From: Rhizobium brockwellii
GTDB taxonomy: Bacteria; Pseudomonadota; Alphaproteobacteria; Rhizobiales; Rhizobiaceae
Direction of reading: 5' to 3'
Assembly (NCBI RefSeq): GCF_000769405.2
Contig: NZ_CP053443.1
Location: forward strand, 196,098-260,097
DNA length: 64,000 nucleotides
This document shows, piece after piece, positions 44,350 through 53,411 of the stretch. How positions within the stretch are numbered: the first letter of the stretch is position 1; the number at the start of each line of letters is the position of its first letter. The notes under the pieces were generated by a model. It was not told the DNA's origin, ran no database searches, and saw nothing but the letters and a program-made list of their open reading frames with translations. The position numbers and the translations under genes were made by a program.

Positions 44350-44499
44350 TCAGCCGAGTTGCTCGGCGATCAGAGCCTGCAATTCGCGGCGGGTGAGAAG
44401 GCAGGGAAATGGCTTCCAGCCAGCAACGCGGCGGGCAGCCTCGTCATCCTCACGCAGTTTCGCCGCCGCAACGGCGGTGGCTGTATTTATGTGGTTCAA
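44350..44499 (-). CDS. 49-residue small ORF upstream of rpsU, TTG start
   Basis: Starting at TTG 44499 (AAAGGA seven bases upstream), the reverse strand encodes 49 residues: basic/amphipathic [20 protein letters not shown] followed by [20 protein letters not shown] and ending EQLG. The frame ends 40 bp before the rpsU ATG. No ATG is available in frame. The sequence has ordinary composition for this genome, and its spacing suggests a leader or partner gene in the rpsU transcript. No family recognised. Confidence 0.5.
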   Translation of the reverse strand: MNHINTATAVAAAKLREDDEAARRVAGWKPFPCLLTRRELQALIAEQLG

Positions 44500-44952
44500 A
44501 AAGAAATCCTTTGCCGATCTTGGCCGGCGTCATCGATTGTTTGTGGGATTGCCCGTCACGCAGCCGTAACGGCGCGCACGGATGCACAAGCGCTTCACTC
44601 ATGGGCCAGCAATGGCTCAGATTTCCGCTTGATCGGGTATTCAAGCAACATAGGTATCGGCAGGCACAATTGCAACGGATAGCCCGGATGGCATGGCGCG
44701 GGCATCGCCAATCGCCTTCAGATATACTCTGCGCCATTTTATTCAAGTTAGCCGGGTATAGTTTCTGCCGAATTTTCTTCAATTTGGCTTGAAAGTGACA
44801 TTATTCCGCCGGAATGGAAGCAACGGGGAGACGGGCGTCGAAATTAACCTTCTGTTAAATAGGCCATTGACTTGTAGTATTAATAGGTTGTTAAAGGAGC
44901 CGCTCGCTGAGGTCGAAATTGACCCGCTAATAAACAATTTGAGGAGAGAGCT
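44500..44952. promoter_or_regulatory. Divergent control region of the rpsU and rapA transcripts
   Basis: About 450 bases without a supported gene. The right part is AT-rich for this window. TTGACT at 44867-44872 could be a -35 element for the adhesin gene, but the -10 candidates around 44889-44896 are weak. TTAACC and GGTTGTTAA-like motifs repeat between 44844 and 44895. Adhesin ribosome site GAGGAGAG at 44940-44947. Confidence 0.35.
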
Positions 44953-45666
44953 ATGGCTTCGCCGATACATGCAACTGATGATAGTGCAACATTTAAAGAA
45001 ACCGACGTTATTTCCGGAAATCTGCTTTCCAACGATTCATCCGACAACGGCCATCTGTTCCTGCGCGCCTTCGATGGCGCGAGCGTTGGCGCCAAGGCCG
45101 GCAATAGCCAGGTCACTGAGATCCAGGGCGACTACGGCACCTTCTTCGTCAAGCCGGACGGCAGCTACACCTATGTCCTGAGCGACGCTGCCAAGATCGG
45201 CTTCACCAACGGCGAATCCTACCAGGAGAAGGTTTCCTACAAGATTTCCGACGGCAGCGGTCATACCGATGTCGGCCTGTTCACCCTGAACATCCAGGGC
45301 GTAACCCAGGTAAAGCCGATTGCTGTCGACGACCACTACAGCTTCAACGAAGGTAGCGCCATCGGCGGCAACGTTCTGGACAACGACATTGCCGGCGACA
45401 ACGGCAAGCTCTTCCTCCGTCAGTTCGACGGCACGAACGTCAGCGCCAAGAGCGGCCTCGACGCTGTTACCGACATCGTTGGCGACCATGGCGTGTTCCA
45501 CGTCAAGCCGAATGGCGAATTCACCTACACGCTGACGGAAGACCTGGCGGCTGGTCAGAACGTCACGGAAACCGTCCAGTACTACAAGATCTCCGATGGC
45601 GAAGGCCACACGGATGCTGGCATTCTGACGCTCAACATCACGGGCACCGACGCTCATCTCGCTTGA
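44953..45666 (+). CDS. rapA: RapA-type cadherin-like calcium-binding adhesin
   Basis: 237 residues in two homologous cadherin-like (CHDL/Ra) repeats of about 110 residues. The repeats match at GHLFLRAFDGASVGAKAGNS versus GKLFLRQFDGTNVSAKSGLD, at YGTFFVKPDGSYTYVL versus HGVFHVKPNGEFTYTL, and at YKISDGSGHTDVG versus YKISDGEGHTDAG. Acidic DGxGHTD loops suit calcium binding. No Sec signal peptide is present, as expected for Rap proteins, which leave through the PrsDE type I exporter and bind acidic exopolysaccharide and root surfaces in R. leguminosarum. The exporter is not in this window. Length matches the two-domain RapA1/RapA2 class. Confidence 0.88.
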   Translation: MASPIHATDDSATFKETDVISGNLLSNDSSDNGHLFLRAFDGASVGAKAGNSQVTEIQGDYGTFFVKPDGSYTYVLSDAAKIGFTNGESYQEKVSYKISDGSGHTDVGLFTLNIQGVTQVKPIAVDDHYSFNEGSAIGGNVLDNDIAGDNGKLFLRQFDGTNVSAKSGLDAVTDIVGDHGVFHVKPNGEFTYTLTEDLAAGQNVTETVQYYKISDGEGHTDAGILTLNITGTDAHLA

Positions 45667-45694
45667 TCACTTGCGAGAAATCAGTGAGAGACAC

Positions 45695-45722
45695 CGCCCG
45701 CCGCGCAATCGGCGGGCGTTTT
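45695..45722 (+). terminator. Rho-independent terminator of the adhesin gene
   Basis: CGCCCGCCG (45695-45703), loop CGCAAT, CGGCGGGCG (45710-45718), then TTTT. A GC-rich 9-bp stem with T tract 29 bp after the stop codon. Confidence 0.85.
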
Positions 45723-45831
45723 CATATATCCGCTTGTCATATTCAGCCGGTCTGCAAAGCGGCATAATACTTTTTAGCTAGTTCTTATAAATGCCGGCGT
45801 GGCGTAGTCTCGATGTTCGGAGGACACGCCG

Positions 45832-46020
45832 TTGACCGAACACATCGAACCCAGGCAAATCGAAACAGACGATCTGACGAAAGTCTGGTCCGTGACGGAG
45901 TTCTGCGCTCGTCACCGCATAGATGCCGAGGAACAAGGGCTGCTGCTCAAACTCTTCGGGCCGTTCGCGACCGCCTCCGAATTGCTTCACAATGCCAAGC
46001 GCGCGCCAAGATTTAGATAG
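45832..46020 (+). CDS. Small hypothetical protein, TTG start
   Basis: 62 residues from TTG 45832 behind CGGAGG; no ATG is in frame upstream. The sequence VWSVTEFCARHRIDAEEQGL then LLKLFGPFATASELLHNAKR looks like a small helical, possibly DNA-binding, protein and continues to a basic end. Many rhizobial genomes carry small ORFs of this look, but I cannot name the family. It converges on the transketolase gene with a 45-bp gap. Confidence 0.55.
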   Translation: MTEHIEPRQIETDDLTKVWSVTEFCARHRIDAEEQGLLLKLFGPFATASELLHNAKRAPRFR

Positions 46021-46065
46021 GGGGCGCTCGACCTGGTCGCCGCCTATGGGCTCCGACTCGCGACG

Positions 46066-48102
46066 CTAGGCCTGCTTTCCGGCCACCTCACGTCCGGCAC
46101 GTATCACTGCGTCTGTGGTGATATCGAACTTCTTGTAAACGTCATCGATTTTGCCGGATGCTCCGAATTCATGCATGCCGACGAATACGCCGTCCAAGCC
46201 GAGATAGCGGTCCCAGGAATCCTGCACGGCTGCTTCGACGGCGACCCTGGCTCGGCTGCCGCCCAGCACCGATTTCTTGTAAGCGGCATCCTGCTTCTCG
46301 AACAGCAGCCTGCACGGCATCGAAACCACGGCGGTGCGAATACCCTCCTCCTGCAGCACCGAGCGGGCTTCGACCGCCAGATGCAGTTCCGAGCCGGAGG
46401 CAAGGATCGTCAGTTGCCGCTCACCGCCTTCAGCTTCCTGGAGAACGTAGGCTCCCCTTGCCGAGCGGTTCTCGTCGGACGGGTCGCGGCGTAAAAGCGG
46501 CATCGGCTGGCGGGACAGAGCAATCAGTGCTGCCTGCCGCGGCGCATCCATGATCGCCTCCCAGCACTCGGCCGTTTCGATCGGATCGCCCGGGCGATAG
46601 ACAGCGAGCCGGGGAATGGCGCGCAATGCGCTCAGATGTTCGATCGGCTGATGTGTCGGCCCGTCCTCGCCCAATCCGATCGAGTCATGTGTCATCACGA
46701 AGATCGAACGCACCTCCATGATCGCCGCGAGCCGGATCGCCGGGCGGCAATAGTCGGAAAATGTCAGGAACGTGCCGCCATAGGGAATAAGCCCTCCATG
46801 CAGCGCCAAACCGTTCATCGTGGCCGCCATGCCGTGCTCGCGGACACCATAGTGGAGATAGGATCCGCCATATTCCCCGGGCTTGATCTCGACCTGGTTC
46901 GTGGCCTTGGTGTTGTTTGAAGGCGTCAGATCCGCCGAGCCGCCAAGAAGCTCGGGGATCGCATCGAAGAGATGGTTGAGCACGATGCCGCTCGCCTGAC
47001 GGGTGGCGAGATCCTTTTCGGAACCTGAAAGTTCCTGCTTTGCCGCAGCAATGGCAGCGCGCCAACCGGACGGTAGTTCGCCGTTCATGCGCCGCTCAAA
47101 ATCGTCTCGCTTGTCCGGCGAAGCGGTCTGGACACGGACCGCCCATGCCATCCGCGCCGGCCCGCCTTTCGCGCCGATGTTTCGCCAGTCGTTGAGAAGC
47201 ACTTCCGGTATTTCGAAGGGAGGCGATGTCCAACCGAGGATCTTGCGGGCGCCGGCGATCTCGTCTTCACCAGGCGCGTCGCTATGGGCCTTCTGCGTTC
47301 CCGCCCTGGTCGGGAAACCGAAGCCGATGATGGTTTTGCAGGCAATCATCGACGGCCGATCCCTCACCTTCTGCGCTTCGATGATTGCGGCGCGGATCGC
47401 ATCGGTATCGTGACCGTCGATTTGCTGGACGTGCCAGTTCGCCGCGCGGAAACGCGCCGGATGGTCATCGGATTCAGCAAGGCTGGTCGCACCGTCGATC
47501 GAGATCGAGTTGTCGTCCCAGAAGGCGATGAGCTTGCCGAGCTTCAGATGTCCGGCAAGCGATATCGCCTCGTGGCTGATGCCTTCCATCAGGCAGCCGT
47601 CACCCAGGAAGACATAGGTGTGGTGATTGACCAGATTGTCGCCAAACGAGGCATTCATGATCCGCTCGCCGAGTGCGAGACCGACAGAATTTGCAATCCC
47701 CTGCCCCAGCGGACCGGTGGTCGTTTCGATGCCGGTGGCGTGGCGATATTCGGGGTGACCCGCCGTGCGGCTGTCGATCTGGCGGAAGCGTTTGATCTCT
47801 TCGATGGTCATGTCCTTGTAGCCCGTCAGATAGAGCAGGCTATAGAGCAGCATTGAGCCGTGACCGTTGGAAATGACGAAGCGGTCGCGATCGAACCAAT
47901 AGGGATCGGCGGCATCGAATTTCAGAAACTCGGAGAAAAGCACCGCCGCGATGTCGGCCATGCCCATCGGCATGCCGGGATGACCGCTCTTTGCCTGTTG
48001 AACCGCATCCATGGAGAGGAAACGGATGCAATCGGCGAGATCCCGTAGGTGCTGATCCTTGGGAGCTGGGAATGTCTTCGGAGCTTGTGAGATGTCCGGC
48101 AT
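46066..48102 (-). CDS. tkt: Transketolase
   Basis: 678 residues from ATG 48102 with AAGGAG; the frame extends to 48168 without a better start. ThDP-binding motif GDGCLMEGISHE and WDDNSIS near residue 155-185, N-terminal GHPGMPMG, the mid-domain GLGEDGPTHQPIEH, and the C-terminal GMHEFGASGK. Transfers two-carbon units in the pentose phosphate pathway, using ThDP and Mg2+. It stands alone, without Calvin-cycle or other pentose genes, so is probably an accessory isozyme to a chromosomal tkt. Confidence 0.94.
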   Translation of the reverse strand: MPDISQAPKTFPAPKDQHLRDLADCIRFLSMDAVQQAKSGHPGMPMGMADIAAVLFSEFLKFDAADPYWFDRDRFVISNGHGSMLLYSLLYLTGYKDMTIEEIKRFRQIDSRTAGHPEYRHATGIETTTGPLGQGIANSVGLALGERIMNASFGDNLVNHHTYVFLGDGCLMEGISHEAISLAGHLKLGKLIAFWDDNSISIDGATSLAESDDHPARFRAANWHVQQIDGHDTDAIRAAIIEAQKVRDRPSMIACKTIIGFGFPTRAGTQKAHSDAPGEDEIAGARKILGWTSPPFEIPEVLLNDWRNIGAKGGPARMAWAVRVQTASPDKRDDFERRMNGELPSGWRAAIAAAKQELSGSEKDLATRQASGIVLNHLFDAIPELLGGSADLTPSNNTKATNQVEIKPGEYGGSYLHYGVREHGMAATMNGLALHGGLIPYGGTFLTFSDYCRPAIRLAAIMEVRSIFVMTHDSIGLGEDGPTHQPIEHLSALRAIPRLAVYRPGDPIETAECWEAIMDAPRQAALIALSRQPMPLLRRDPSDENRSARGAYVLQEAEGGERQLTILASGSELHLAVEARSVLQEEGIRTAVVSMPCRLLFEKQDAAYKKSVLGGSRARVAVEAAVQDSWDRYLGLDGVFVGMHEFGASGKIDDVYKKFDITTDAVIRAGREVAGKQA

Positions 48103-48488
48103 TGGAGAAACTCCTTGGAGTACCTGGATTATGAAGGCAGAGACCCTCTGCCTCGCTATCTCGTTCACCGTGATCGTGAGAGCTCGCCACAGCGAATTTG
48201 ACGGGTCCAGTTAACCTAGTGCGGAGTTTTCAGTTGTGGATAGCATCCGCGCCAGGAAGGACCGCTTTCCGGGACCTGGTCACGTGGCGCTGCCATTATC
48301 CTGTTCTGCTGCCAAGGTGGTGCGTCTGGTTGAAAAACCCTTGCAGTGCAGGGCGGAGCGCGCACACGACGTCACCTGATCGGGTGACGCTCGCTGCCTC
48401 GCCTTCCCTTAGACAATTATGCAGTGATCGAAATAAAGCATTCGCCGCAATTGGCGAAACCATCGTCGTGAAAACGAGAGGAGCTGAT
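48103..48488. other. Intergenic region between transketolase and the LuxR pseudogene
   Basis: 386 bases with both promoters. Apart from the dyad at 48370-48389 and an AGGAG ribosome site at 48479-48483, I see nothing. The ORF running through it (48198 onward) is the upstream extension of the pseudogene frame and lacks protein character before 48489. Confidence 0.4.
48370..48389. promoter_or_regulatory. 20-bp dyad upstream of the LuxR pseudogene, LuxR-box candidate
   Basis: CGTCACCTGATCGGGTGACG has 7-bp perfect arms and is 15 of 20 identical to the dyad at 41733-41752. It lies 100 bp upstream of the pseudogene ATG, close to the 107 bp seen for the cytochrome gene. Confidence 0.55.
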
Positions 48489-49216
48489 ATGGATCATGTC
48501 GACATCATTGATGCTGTCTATCAGGCCGCAGTCCATTCCGAGCAATGGCCGGACACCCTGTGCTCGATCGTCGATTATGTCGGCGCCGTCGCCGGAAATA
48601 TTGTCTATCAGGCGCCGGGTGGCCGCGGCAGCTTTCTGAGCCCCGGTCGCATGCGTGAAGACTTGAACACGCTCTATCTTCAGAATTACACGGGCAACCC
48701 CTATGCCCGCGCATTCGAGAAGGTAAGACCGGCGAGATTGCGATCGGCAACAGCCTGATCGATGCGTAGGCCGTGCGGCATTCCGCATTTTATGCCGATA
48801 TCTGCGAGCCGCAGAACATCCTCAATCAACTCTTCCTGCCGCATGCCAGCCTGCACGAGTGCGGAGGCATTGGCGGAGTGGCGCTGTTTCTGTCTCGTCA
48901 ACAGGACGAGCATGCCGCCGAGGCGGCGGCACGCCTGAAGCTGCTGAGCCCGCATATGGCACGCGCCATCGACCTTTCCTTTCAGATTAACAAGATCAAT
49001 CGTGCGCCCGAACTGCCGCAACGATTGATCGATGCGATACCCGACGCGGCCGTGCTGATCGACGGGCGAGGCGCAGTCCTCCTCCTGAATACGGCAGCCG
49101 AGACGCTGCTCAGGCAGGCCGACGGCATTTTCCTCAGCGCACGGGAAAAGCTCGCCGCGCGCCGTAAACTACAGGCTATCTTCGCACTCGATATGATCTG
49201 TCGAATTTCTCGATGA
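48489..49216 (+). pseudogene. Decayed LuxR-type regulator gene, frameshifted, interrupted and truncated
   Basis: ATG 48489 with AGGAG starts MDHVDIIDAVYQAAVHSEQW, similar in layout to the N-terminus of the LuxR-type protein at 41739-42914. Near 48720 the frame is lost by a one-base change (AAGGTAAGACC): the next frame reads KTGEIAIGNSLIDA, meets a TAG, then continues AVRHSAFYADICEPQNILNQ to RISR and a stop at 49216. The C-terminal part has the PAS-like AAVLIDGRGAVLLLNTAAET, but no helix-turn-helix follows. Three lesions, so not functional as a regulator. Confidence 0.75.
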
Positions 49217-49468
49217 TCCCGCAGCCGGGCAATTTTCCTGAATTGCTCCTCACTCCCTGCACAAAATCTGCAATCCGCTCGGGCATCCCTATGCCATGAG
49301 CAAGAACGACATCCCGCCCTGCATCACACCGTCCGCCGTGCCGGACCGCCTCCGCAATGACGGATGGTGGCTGACAGAGACGTGCCGGCCTCAGAGGGCT
49401 CCTATCGAGGAGGTCTCAGTAAGCATGCTCATCGTGATCGAAGGGCGGCATTTGCGAGAGGACCAGCA

Positions 49469-50959
49469 ATGGACACAACCGACAGCCTGACCGCACCGAT
49501 GCCCATCAGGCGCTATTCCGGCCGAATAGCCGTGCTGCTTGGCCTCGTGGCGCTGGCAGATTTTCTGATCTTTGGCCAGGAACCCGGGATAAACCTTTTC
49601 CTTTTTGCGCTTGCCGTCTGCGCCGGCATTTTGCTGCCGGCCACGAAGGAGTTGTCGCCTTCGAAGGCGGCTCTCCTCCTGGGCTTGTCGCTCCCGGCTT
49701 CGGCGCCTCTGCTCGAAACACCGTCAGCAATGGGCTTTGCCCTTTGCCTCACAGCCCTGATGTCGGTGGCTCTCGTCAGCGGCAAGCTCATGCCTCGCAG
49801 CCTCACCGGCCTGCCTTTGGCGTTTTCCCGTTTCGCGCTCGTCATTCCCTTGCGGCTTGCCGAGGATGTCGGGAAATATCTTGCGACACCGGCGAAACGT
49901 TCCTCCCTCACCGAAGTCCGGCGGAGCGCCGGCCTCTGGGTCATGCCGCTCATTCTCGCATCAGTGTTCTTGCTCCTCTTTGCAGCGGCAAATCCCGTTA
50001 TCGAGGTCACGCTGCGCAGCATCCGTTTTGACGTTCTGCTGAAGTTCCTCGATCCCTGGCGGATCGGCTTCTGGATAATGATTGCCGCTGTGGTCTGGGC
50101 TTTGCTGCGGCCACGCCTGAAGCGTCGATTTGCAAGGTGGCAAGCCGCCAGGGCGTTCATGATCGTCCCGACCAAAAATTCACCGCTCGGCCATGCCTCT
50201 CTGTTGCGCTCGCTGCTGCTCTTCAATGCGCTCTTTGCCGTGCAGACGCTTCTCGATCTCGTCTATCTCTGGGGCGGCGCGGATTTGCCCGATCACATGA
50301 GCCATGCCGAATATGCTCATCGCGGCGCCTATCCGCTGATTGCGACAGCGCTTCTTGCAGCCGGTTTCGTCCTGCTTGCCATGCGACCCGACGGCCCCGG
50401 CGATAAAAGCCCGCTGATCCGCGGCCTCGTCTACGCCTGGATCGGCCAGAACATCCTTCTCTGCCTGTCTTCGATGCTGCGGCTCGAGCTTTACGTCGAA
50501 GCCTATTCGCTGACGGAACTGCGTGTTGCCGCAGGTCTCTGGATGGGCATCGTCGCTGTCGGCCTTGCCTTGATCCTGCTGCGCATTCTACTCAACCGAT
50601 CCAACGAGTGGCTGATCGCCGCGAACCTCGCTTCCCTGATTGCGGTGCTCTATATCAGCGCCCTCATCGATTTCCCTGATGTCATCGCCCGCTTCAATGT
50701 CGCCCACAGTCAGGAGATCAGCCAGGAAGGCCCGCCGCTCGATATCTATTATCTCTCCTCGCTCGGCCCTTCCGCCATCCCGGCGCTCGATCTCTATCTC
50801 CTCAAGCTTCCAACACATCTGATAGACCAGAGGAGCCAAGCGGTGACAGTTCGGTACTACCTCGCCAGGAATTTTGAGATGCGCCGGCGCGACTGGCGGA
50901 GCTGGACTTTCCGGTCTGCGCGACTGGATAACTATCTCCTTTCTCCCATTGCAAGATAG
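49469..50959 (+). CDS. DUF4173-like multi-pass inner-membrane protein
   Basis: 496 residues from ATG 49469 with GAGAGGA; an upstream extension to 49364 is not supported. At least nine hydrophobic segments between residues 20 and 420, with a C-terminal soluble tail after about 420. Long hydrophobic stretches such as YSGRIAVLLGLVALADFLIF and the WSxLRxYV-like QNILLCLSSMLRLELYVEAY are typical of DUF4153/4173 proteins. Function unknown. It is 47 bp upstream of a CreBC-like two-component system and is probably its co-transcribed partner, as CreD-like or sensor-accessory membrane proteins are elsewhere. Confidence 0.8.
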   Translation: MDTTDSLTAPMPIRRYSGRIAVLLGLVALADFLIFGQEPGINLFLFALAVCAGILLPATKELSPSKAALLLGLSLPASAPLLETPSAMGFALCLTALMSVALVSGKLMPRSLTGLPLAFSRFALVIPLRLAEDVGKYLATPAKRSSLTEVRRSAGLWVMPLILASVFLLLFAAANPVIEVTLRSIRFDVLLKFLDPWRIGFWIMIAAVVWALLRPRLKRRFARWQAARAFMIVPTKNSPLGHASLLRSLLLFNALFAVQTLLDLVYLWGGADLPDHMSHAEYAHRGAYPLIATALLAAGFVLLAMRPDGPGDKSPLIRGLVYAWIGQNILLCLSSMLRLELYVEAYSLTELRVAAGLWMGIVAVGLALILLRILLNRSNEWLIAANLASLIAVLYISALIDFPDVIARFNVAHSQEISQEGPPLDIYYLSSLGPSAIPALDLYLLKLPTHLIDQRSQAVTVRYYLARNFEMRRRDWRSWTFRSARLDNYLLSPIAR

Positions 50960-51006
50960 AACGAGAACGATAACAACAGGCGCGACAAACAACGCAGGAC
51001 TGGTGG

Positions 51007-51711
51007 ATGGCGCCCCGCATTCTCGTCGTCGATGACGAACCTCACATCCGCGACGTGATCTGCTTCGCCCTCGAGCGCGCCGGCCTGGCATGGTTGGCAG
51101 TCCGCAACGGCACCGAGGCGATGACCGCCTTCCGCCGCGGCAGCATCGATCTCATCATCCTCGATATTGGCATGCCCGACATGGATGGCCTGGACGTCTG
51201 CCGCCAGATCCGCAAGACATCGGGATTGCCGATCCTGTTTCTTTCGGCGCGCGACGAAGAGATCGACAGGGTGCTGGGTCTCGAAATCGGCGGGGACGAC
51301 TATGTCACCAAACCTTTCAGCCCGCGCGAACTCATCGCGCGGGTCAAGGCGATTTTGAAGCGTAGCGGCAATGGGGCAGAGCCTGAGAGACGCCACGCCA
51401 CGCTTGTCGCCGGCGCGCTCAGCCTCGATCGCGGCGCCAGGACAGTGACTTTTCGTGATAGCGAGATCGCCATGACGGCGCTCGAATTCGCAATCCTGGA
51501 TGCACTATTGTCGCGCCCCGATATGGTCTTCAGCCGCGAACAACTGATGGAGGCGGCCTATGGCGCCGGTACCTATGTCGCCGACCGGACGATCGACAGC
51601 CATATCCGGAACATCCGGGCCAAATTCCTGGCGGCCGGCGGCCAGGGGGTCATCGCAACCGTTCACGGGATCGGCTTCAAACTCGGCAGCGAGATCGGGA
51701 GACAGGCCTGA
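51007..51711 (+). CDS. OmpR/PhoB-family response regulator (CreB-like)
   Basis: 234 residues. Receiver domain with the acidic pocket D10-D11, phosphoacceptor D53 (LIILDIGMPD) and conserved Lys in YVTKPFS, then a winged-helix domain from about residue 130 (MTALEFAILDALLSRPDMVF, TIDSHIRNIRAKF). Partner of the histidine kinase encoded next, with a TGATG overlap. Similar to CreB/PhoP-like regulators in order with the kinase. Confidence 0.92.
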   Translation: MAPRILVVDDEPHIRDVICFALERAGLAWLAVRNGTEAMTAFRRGSIDLIILDIGMPDMDGLDVCRQIRKTSGLPILFLSARDEEIDRVLGLEIGGDDYVTKPFSPRELIARVKAILKRSGNGAEPERRHATLVAGALSLDRGARTVTFRDSEIAMTALEFAILDALLSRPDMVFSREQLMEAAYGAGTYVADRTIDSHIRNIRAKFLAAGGQGVIATVHGIGFKLGSEIGRQA

Positions 51712-52724
51712 TGCCGGCGCCGAAGGTCAGGACGAAATGGCGGCCGGCACTGGCGCTGGTCGTCTATGCCGTGCTTCTCGCCGTCATGGCGCTGCCGGTC
51801 CTGATCGTCATCTGGTTTCGCACTGTCGAGGCGAGTTCGCACCGGATGGCGCCGGCGGAAATCATTGCCCTGGCTTTCGCTTTCTTGCTGACGCTTGGCG
51901 TTGCCTATGTGCTGACGCGCACGATCACCGGACCGATCGACGCCTTGATCGCCCGCACGGACGAGATCGCCCGCGGCGGCAAGGCGGCGATCCGGCCGCT
52001 TGAAAGCTATGGAACGCGCGAGATCGCTTTGCTGTCGCAAAGCTTCCTCGATCTTGCCGGAAAACTGGTTGATCGCACCGAATATATCAGTTCCTTTGCC
52101 GCCCATGTCTCCCACGAGCTGAAATCGCCGCTGACGGCCATCCGGGGAGCCGCAGAGCTTTTACGCGACGATGACGTGGAAAGGCCGATGACGAAGGCTG
52201 AGCGTTTGCACTTTCTCGACAACATCGTCGCCGACGCCGTCCGGCTCGATGCATTGCTGCAGCGGCTGAGGGACCTTGCACAGGCGGAATCGTCGGTGGC
52301 CGAGGGCAGCAGCAGCGTCGCAGACACCATATCCTCACTGCGCGAAAGATTTCCCGCCCTCAATATTTCCAGCCGAGGGGATACGGACATATCGATTGCT
52401 CTTCCTCCCGAGGCCGCCGGTATCGCCTTTGCCAACCTTGCCGAAAACGCCCTTCAGCACGGCGCCACGCTGTTGGAACTCAGAGTATCGGCCGACGCCC
52501 GAACAGCCGTCATTCTCGTCCGTGACGACGGCACCGGTATTTCCGAGGCAAATCGCCAACGCATCTTTCAGCCGTTCTTCTCAACCCGCCGCGAGCACGG
52601 CGGTACCGGCATGGGCCTCGGTATCGTCCGCGCCATGCTGAGCTCCCATGGCGGTACGATCCGCCTGCTGCCGACGACCGGCGCCGGTGCCGAGTTCGAA
52701 ATCACCATCCCGGGACCGAGCTGA
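51711..52724 (+). CDS. Sensor histidine kinase (CreC-like)
   Basis: 337 residues. Two membrane segments (about 13-36 and 49-69) separated by only a dozen residues, so there is almost no periplasmic sensor domain. HAMP follows, then the phosphoacceptor H135 in AAHVSHELKSPLTAIRG, and the ATPase domain with N-box LAENALQHG, DDGTGISEANRQRIFQPFF and GTGMGLGIV. Signals are likely sensed in the membrane or through the neighbouring DUF4173 protein. Phosphorylates the CreB-like regulator. Confidence 0.92.
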   Translation: MPAPKVRTKWRPALALVVYAVLLAVMALPVLIVIWFRTVEASSHRMAPAEIIALAFAFLLTLGVAYVLTRTITGPIDALIARTDEIARGGKAAIRPLESYGTREIALLSQSFLDLAGKLVDRTEYISSFAAHVSHELKSPLTAIRGAAELLRDDDVERPMTKAERLHFLDNIVADAVRLDALLQRLRDLAQAESSVAEGSSSVADTISSLRERFPALNISSRGDTDISIALPPEAAGIAFANLAENALQHGATLLELRVSADARTAVILVRDDGTGISEANRQRIFQPFFSTRREHGGTGMGLGIVRAMLSSHGGTIRLLPTTGAGAEFEITIPGPS

Positions 52725-52798
52725 CGTTCCAGAGACTGATGGGAGCACTGCGCCGAAAGACGATCCCCTGAGCAAGGCAATGTCTTCAAGCGAGTGGA

Positions 52799-53398
52799 TC
52801 AGTTTTCAGGCTCTATCGCCGTCAGTGCAGCCTGCGCGATGACATCTGCAATGCGTTTGGACAGCGCCGGGTCGGAAGCAGCGCGGGCGAGGGTCACACC
52901 GCCACTGAGCATGGCGAGCAGCAAGATCGCCTGGTCTTCCCGGCGTGTTTTGGATTGACCGGGTATCTCACCCTCCGGCAAGCCGACCGCAACTTCCTCG
53001 ATGAGACGTTTGAGTTCTGCCGTATAGGCGCTTCGTGTTTCATCGTCTGCGCGCATGACGTCGGGCGAAAGGCTCGGCAGAGCGCAGCTCTCGCCCAGAT
53101 CGCAGGTTCTTTTATAGCCGAGATAGTAACCGACGAATGTCGTCAGCCAGTCTTTCGGTTGACTGGCCTTTAGCGCCGCAATTCCTTGCCGCAGCTCTTC
53201 GAGGCCGGTCAGCACGGCGGTGCGAAAGGCTTCGCCCTTGGACTTGAAATGTCCGTAGAAGGCACCGTTGGTCACGCCTGCCGCCTTGGTCAATGCATCG
53301 ATGCCCGCGCCGCCATAGCCTTCCTGTCTGAAAACCCGTCCAGCCGCGGCAATGACGCGCGTTCGGGTCTCCTGCTTATGTTCGGCACTGTATCGCAT
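52799..53398 (-). CDS. TetR/AcrR-family regulator
   Basis: 199 residues. N-terminal TetR helix-turn-helix at about 12-58: TRVIAAAGRVFRQEGYGGAG, KAAGVTNGAFYGHFKSKGEA. The C-terminal ligand domain is all-helical. Divergent from the tautomerase gene; three AGAG(C/T)GATCG sites lie between the two genes, and the first overlaps its own leader. It probably represses both directions and responds to a small, perhaps aromatic or electrophilic, compound. Confidence 0.9.
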   Translation of the reverse strand: MRYSAEHKQETRTRVIAAAGRVFRQEGYGGAGIDALTKAAGVTNGAFYGHFKSKGEAFRTAVLTGLEELRQGIAALKASQPKDWLTTFVGYYLGYKRTCDLGESCALPSLSPDVMRADDETRSAYTAELKRLIEEVAVGLPEGEIPGQSKTRREDQAILLLAMLSGGVTLARAASDPALSKRIADVIAQAALTAIEPEN

Positions 53399-53411
53399 GT
53401 ATGTCCCTTTT

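Noticed and set aside
49364..49468. Upstream extension of the DUF4173-like frame
   Set aside because: The ATG at 49469 has a good ribosome site, and the extension is Arg-rich with no membrane character.
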